Source: Craurococcus roseus (GTDB lineage Bacteria; Pseudomonadota; Alphaproteobacteria; Acetobacterales; Acetobacteraceae). Taken from it: a stretch of 15,383 bases of DNA. The stretch spans positions 1 through 15,383 of the forward strand of contig NZ_BAAAFZ010000118.1 in assembly GCF_039523795.1 (NCBI RefSeq), given 5' to 3'. The position numbers and the translations under genes are program-made. Below the pieces are notes generated by a model. That model had not been told where the DNA came from. It searched no databases and saw only the letters and a program-made list of their open reading frames with translations. This document shows positions 12,737-15,383 of the stretch, in pieces (position 1 is the first letter of the stretch; the number at the start of each line of letters is the position of its first letter).

Positions 12737-14161
12737 TCAGCGGGTGGGGCCGGCCCCACCCTGGCTTTCCGCCCCGCCCGGCGTGGGCGCGACGGTAGGT
12801 GCGCCGCTGCGGTCCGCCGCTGCGGCAGCCTGCTCCCGCAGCGACACGAGTTCGCGGCGCTGGCCTTCCAAGCGGGCCTCGCCTTCGGCCAGCGCCCGGT
12901 CGAGGTCCTGGCGGCGGCGGTCCATGGCTTCGAGCTGGGCCCGCAACGCACGCTCCTCCTGCCGCGCTTGTTCCAGCGCTTGGCGGGACGCGTCGGCGCC
13001 GCGGGCGAGGTCCGCTGACCGTGTTTCGGCCTCTTGCACTCGGGCGCCGGCCTGCTCCGTCCCGCGCGCCGTGTCGGCGAGCCGGGCAGCGGCCTGATCC
13101 AACGCCGCGTTGCGCTCCGCCATGGTTCGTTCCGCGTCGACGAGTTGCTGCCGCAGCGCTTGGCGGCGCTGCTCCTCGGCGGCCGCCTGCTGGGCGAGCG
13201 CGGCGAGGCGCTGCTCGGCACCCCGGAGCCCGGTGCCCAACTCCGCGGAACGCGCTTCCAGCGCGCGGAGGGACGCCTCGGCCGCTTCGCGCTCGGCCAT
13301 GGCGCGCGCCCTCTCGGCTTGGGCTTCCTGCCCGGCGGCCCGGCGCGCGGCCAAGTCACTTTCGGCTTCCGCCACCGCCGCGCGGAGCTGCCCCAAGCGC
13401 CCTTCGGCGACACCGATGGCGCCCGTCAGTTCGGCGATGCGCGCCTCGAGGCCGCGCACCCGGCCAGTCGCCTCTTCGATGTCGCGGACCGTTTCGGACT
13501 GGCGGGCCGAGGCTTGGTCGACCGCGGCGGTGCGGTCGGCGAGGGTTCGCTCGGCCGCCGCCACCTGCTCCCGCAGCGCCTGCAATCGCTGCTCTTCACC
13601 GGACGCGCCGGCTGCCAGCTCCGTCGCGCGGGCTTCCAGGGTCCGCAGGCGGCTTGCGGCCTCCTCGGCCGCGCGCGTCGTCGCGGTCAGGTTGGCCGTG
13701 GCGCCCGTCATCGCCTCGCGGCGGGACGCGAGTTCCGCTTCGGCCGTGGACGCGTCCTCGCGCAGCGCCTGCAACCGCCGCTCGGCCGCGGCCGCCGCTT
13801 GGCCGAGTTCGCCGACCCGCCGCTCGGCCGCTGCGATGGCGTCGCGGAGTTCGGCGGAGCGCGCCTCACCGGCGGCGTGGGTCTGTTCGGCGGCGCCCAG
13901 TTCGGCGCGGAGCGTTTGCAGGCGGTTGTTGATGGCGGCGAGGTCGCCCGCGGCACGGCGTTCGCCGGCCAAGGTCGCTTCCGTTTGCCCGGCCCGCTGC
14001 TCCAGCGTCCGGTAACGCGCGTCGGCGGCGGCCAGCTCGTTCGCGCGGGAACCGGCCGTGCTGGCCCGCTCAATCGCCACTCCCCAGCCGAGGAGGGCCG
14101 CGAGCGAGAGCCCGCCGACCGTGTACAACGCGGGTCTCGGCCAGTTGCTGATCGGCGTCAT
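12737..14161 (-). CDS. Membrane-anchored long coiled-coil protein with 63-residue repeats
   Basis: 474-residue protein. A single membrane helix at about 11-30 (ALYTVGGLSLAALLGWGVAI) follows a short N-terminus; the rest, about 40-450, is Ala/Glu/Arg/Gln-rich with heptad spacing and no prolines, so a long, probably periplasmic coiled coil. The last 20 residues are a flexible Pro/Gly/Thr tail (APTVAPTPGGAES). Four units of 63 residues (nine heptads) align without internal gaps at 129-191, 192-254, 255-317 and 332-394; a shorter 49-residue unit precedes them (80-128). Start ATG 14161 has GGGGAG about 9 bases upstream. Resembles envelope-spacer or structural coiled coils in general, but no family is recognised. 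It diverges from the substrate-binding gene. Confidence 0.78.
   Translation of the reverse strand: MTPISNWPRPALYTVGGLSLAALLGWGVAIERASTAGSRANELAAADARYRTLEQRAGQTEATLAGERRAAGDLAAINNRLQTLRAELGAAEQTHAAGEARSAELRDAIAAAERRVGELGQAAAAAERRLQALREDASTAEAELASRREAMTGATANLTATTRAAEEAASRLRTLEARATELAAGASGEEQRLQALREQVAAAERTLADRTAAVDQASARQSETVRDIEEATGRVRGLEARIAELTGAIGVAEGRLGQLRAAVAEAESDLAARRAAGQEAQAERARAMAEREAAEASLRALEARSAELGTGLRGAEQRLAALAQQAAAEEQRRQALRQQLVDAERTMAERNAALDQAAARLADTARGTEQAGARVQEAETRSADLARGADASRQALEQARQEERALRAQLEAMDRRRQDLDRALAEGEARLEGQRRELVSLREQAAAAADRSGAPTVAPTPGGAESQGGAGPTR
12980..13777 (-). repeat. 189-bp (63-residue) repeats in the coiled-coil gene
   Basis: Units at 13589-13777, 13400-13588, 13211-13399 and 12980-13168; a 42-bp (14-residue) spacer lies between the third and fourth (13169-13210). 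Each unit begins RLQALR or similar (RLQALRE, RLQALRE, RLGQLRA, RRQALRQ), has AE at 12-16, and carries LEAR or a variant at 47-50 (TLEAR, GLEAR, ALEAR, EAETR). The DNA is diverged, so these are old duplications. Confidence 0.8.
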
Positions 14162-14480
14162 GCCACCACTCCCCGTGTCCGCTGCCGCCATCGGTGCCCG
14201 CCCCTCGCCCGGCCAGCGGGGGCATTTGCGGCGGGCATGGGCGCATATGCCCTCGGCCGGAAGCAGCGCGCCAGCGCCCGAGCCGTTGCTTGAGAATCTG
14301 TTATGTGAGCGGCTGCTACGTGTGATCCGGACGTCTGGACGCATTGCGAACAGTACGATCGCTCCGCCGCCCGAAGCAGGACGGCCGTCGGCGCGCCAGG
14401 GACCGGACCGGCCTGGAGCGTTGCCGCCCATCGGGCGGTGGCGGTAATCGGCCGCGGCCTGACCGGCGTGGGAGGTGTCC
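14162..14480. other. Divergent intergenic region (319 bp)
   Basis: Gap between the coiled-coil gene (minus) and the substrate-binding gene (plus). It must hold both promoters, but no convincing -35/-10 pair is seen on either strand. A stretch near 14283-14350 (GCTTGAGAATCTGTTATGTG and onward) is clearly less GC-rich than its surroundings and is the likeliest promoter area. Small open frames inside it lack protein character. Confidence 0.5.
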
Positions 14481-15329
14481 ATGTCGTGCTTTCCACGCGG
14501 GCGCCGCCAAACGATGCGGGCAGCCGCCTCCATCCTCGCAGGTTTCGCCGTCCCGCCCGCCGCCGCTTGGTCCCAGCCCCGGACAGCCGCCGATGGCGCC
14601 GCGCGAGAGGCGCTCGCGCCGACGGGCCGGCTCCGCGCCGCGCTGATCGTATCGAACCCGGTGCTGGTCCAGCGTGACGCGGCGACCGGCGCGCTCGGCG
14701 GAGGCTCCGTCGAGCCGGCGCGCGCGTTGGCCGACAGCCTCGGCGTGCCGCTGGAGCCCGTGCCCTACGCCATCCCTGCCCAATACGCCGAAAGCTTGGC
14801 AGGCGGCGCACCGTGGGACGCCGGGTTCGCGGCACGCGACCCCGCGCGGGGCGAGTTCGTGGGCTTCGGCCCGACCTACATGGAGGTGGACAACGTCTTC
14901 CTGGTCCCGCCCGGCTCGGACCTGGCGACCGTGGGCGACGTGGACCGCACCGGGATGCGCGTAGCCGTCCCGAGGGGCAGCGCCCCGGACCTGTTCCTCT
15001 CGCGCACCCTGAAGAACGCCGAACCGGTGCGCGTGCCCGGCGGCGTCGAACCGGCTGTCGAGGTTCTCGCCTCAGGCCGCGCCGACGCTTACGGCGAGAA
15101 CGCGCACCTGCTGCACGGCGTTATGGCGCGGTTGCCATCCGGCGCCCGCATCCTGGAAGGGCGTTTCAACGTCGTGCAAATGGCCGTCGCGGTGCCGGAG
15201 GGGCGCGGCGCGGCCGGGCTGGATCACCTCGGCCGGTTCATCGCGGAAGCGCGGCGCGACGGCACCGTCGCGCGGGCCATGAAGCGCGCGGGATTGCGTG
15301 GTGTTCGGGTGCATCGCCCCGAACGCTGA
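14481..15329 (+). CDS. Periplasmic substrate-binding protein (solute-binding family 3-like)
   Basis: 282-residue exported protein. The N-terminus has a basic start (PRGRRQTMR) and a hydrophobic stretch ending AVPPAAA, cleavage expected near residue 29. The body reads as a two-lobed amino-acid/PBPb-type binding domain: GRLRAALIVSNPVLVQRD (49-66), GGSVEPARALADSLGVPLEPVPY (74-96), WDAGFAARDPARGEFVGFGPTYMEVDNVFLVPPGS (112-146), then the second lobe RVAVPRGSAPDLFLSRTLKNA (160-180) and ASGRADAYGENAHLL (197-211). ATG 14481 has GGAGG 5 bases upstream; ATG 14514 is a possible shorter start. No permease or ATPase is in the window, so ligand and partner are unknown. Confidence 0.8.
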   Translation: MSCFPRGRRQTMRAAASILAGFAVPPAAAWSQPRTAADGAAREALAPTGRLRAALIVSNPVLVQRDAATGALGGGSVEPARALADSLGVPLEPVPYAIPAQYAESLAGGAPWDAGFAARDPARGEFVGFGPTYMEVDNVFLVPPGSDLATVGDVDRTGMRVAVPRGSAPDLFLSRTLKNAEPVRVPGGVEPAVEVLASGRADAYGENAHLLHGVMARLPSGARILEGRFNVVQMAVAVPEGRGAAGLDHLGRFIAEARRDGTVARAMKRAGLRGVRVHRPER

Positions 15330-15383
15330 GTGTCCGCTTGAGAAGGGCGGCCGGGGGCTTCCCCTGCCCGAGGAAGCGGCGGC
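15330..15383. other. 3' flank of the substrate-binding gene
   Basis: 54 bases to the window edge. A 4-bp G/C stem with a 3-base loop (15354-15364) is present but has no T-run, so no terminator is called. No gene start is seen. Confidence 0.5.

Noticed and set aside
12799..14293. Plus-strand open frames opposite the coiled-coil gene, one rich in Arg/Pro and one in Ser/Ala
   Set aside because: Both reflect the repetitive coding strand read backwards; only the minus-strand frame has a start with a ribosome site, a membrane helix and heptads.
15354..15364. Short G/C hairpin after the substrate-binding gene, as a terminator
   Set aside because: Four base pairs and no T-tract.

Overview
The window is about 15.4 kb of very GC-rich bacterial DNA. 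The gene content fits an alphaproteobacterium of the Rhodospirillales, most likely Acetobacteraceae (Roseomonas-like): gcvT-gcvH-gcvP behind a tandem glycine riboswitch, an ispH-thrB-rnhA run, short tightly packed genes, and GTG/TTG starts. The taxonomic call is inference from gene order and composition; no rRNA or other marker is present.

Left end (1-1473): a complete IS701-type insertion sequence with perfect 16-bp terminal inverted repeats and a 4-bp TTAG target duplication. It landed exactly on the stop codon of the neighbouring EamA-type transporter gene. Its transposase is intact through the DDE core, but the C-terminus is frameshifted.

Minus-strand run (8210 down to 1470): gcvT, gcvH, gcvP, a Nudix hydrolase, a GNAT acetyltransferase, a small hydrophilic protein and an EamA/DMT transporter, all in one direction with overlaps or short gaps. 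A two-aptamer glycine riboswitch lies upstream of gcvT. The glycine cleavage genes encode T-, H- and P-proteins for glycine oxidation to CO2, ammonia and methylene-tetrahydrofolate; the L-protein (lipoamide dehydrogenase) is not here. The later genes may be read through from the same promoter, which would put an exporter-type protein under glycine control. The EamA gene also carries a 7-bp tandem repeat inside its coding sequence.

Centre: a small lipoprotein-like gene (minus) diverges from ispH (plus). IspH (isoprenoid synthesis), ThrB (homoserine kinase), RnhA (RNase HI) and a stand-alone receiver-domain protein follow on the plus strand with short gaps or overlaps. A second GNAT gene follows after about 130 bp, probably as its own unit.

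Right end: a minus-strand gene for a membrane-anchored, Ala/Glu/Arg-rich coiled-coil protein made of 63-residue (nine-heptad) repeats diverges from a plus-strand periplasmic substrate-binding-type protein. A 319-bp gap separates them. No tRNA, rRNA, CRISPR array, phage gene or defence system was recognised. Nothing here is clearly a new system; the most unusual points are the IS at a stop codon, the 7-bp coding repeat, the extended riboswitch-led gene run and the internally repeated coiled coil.
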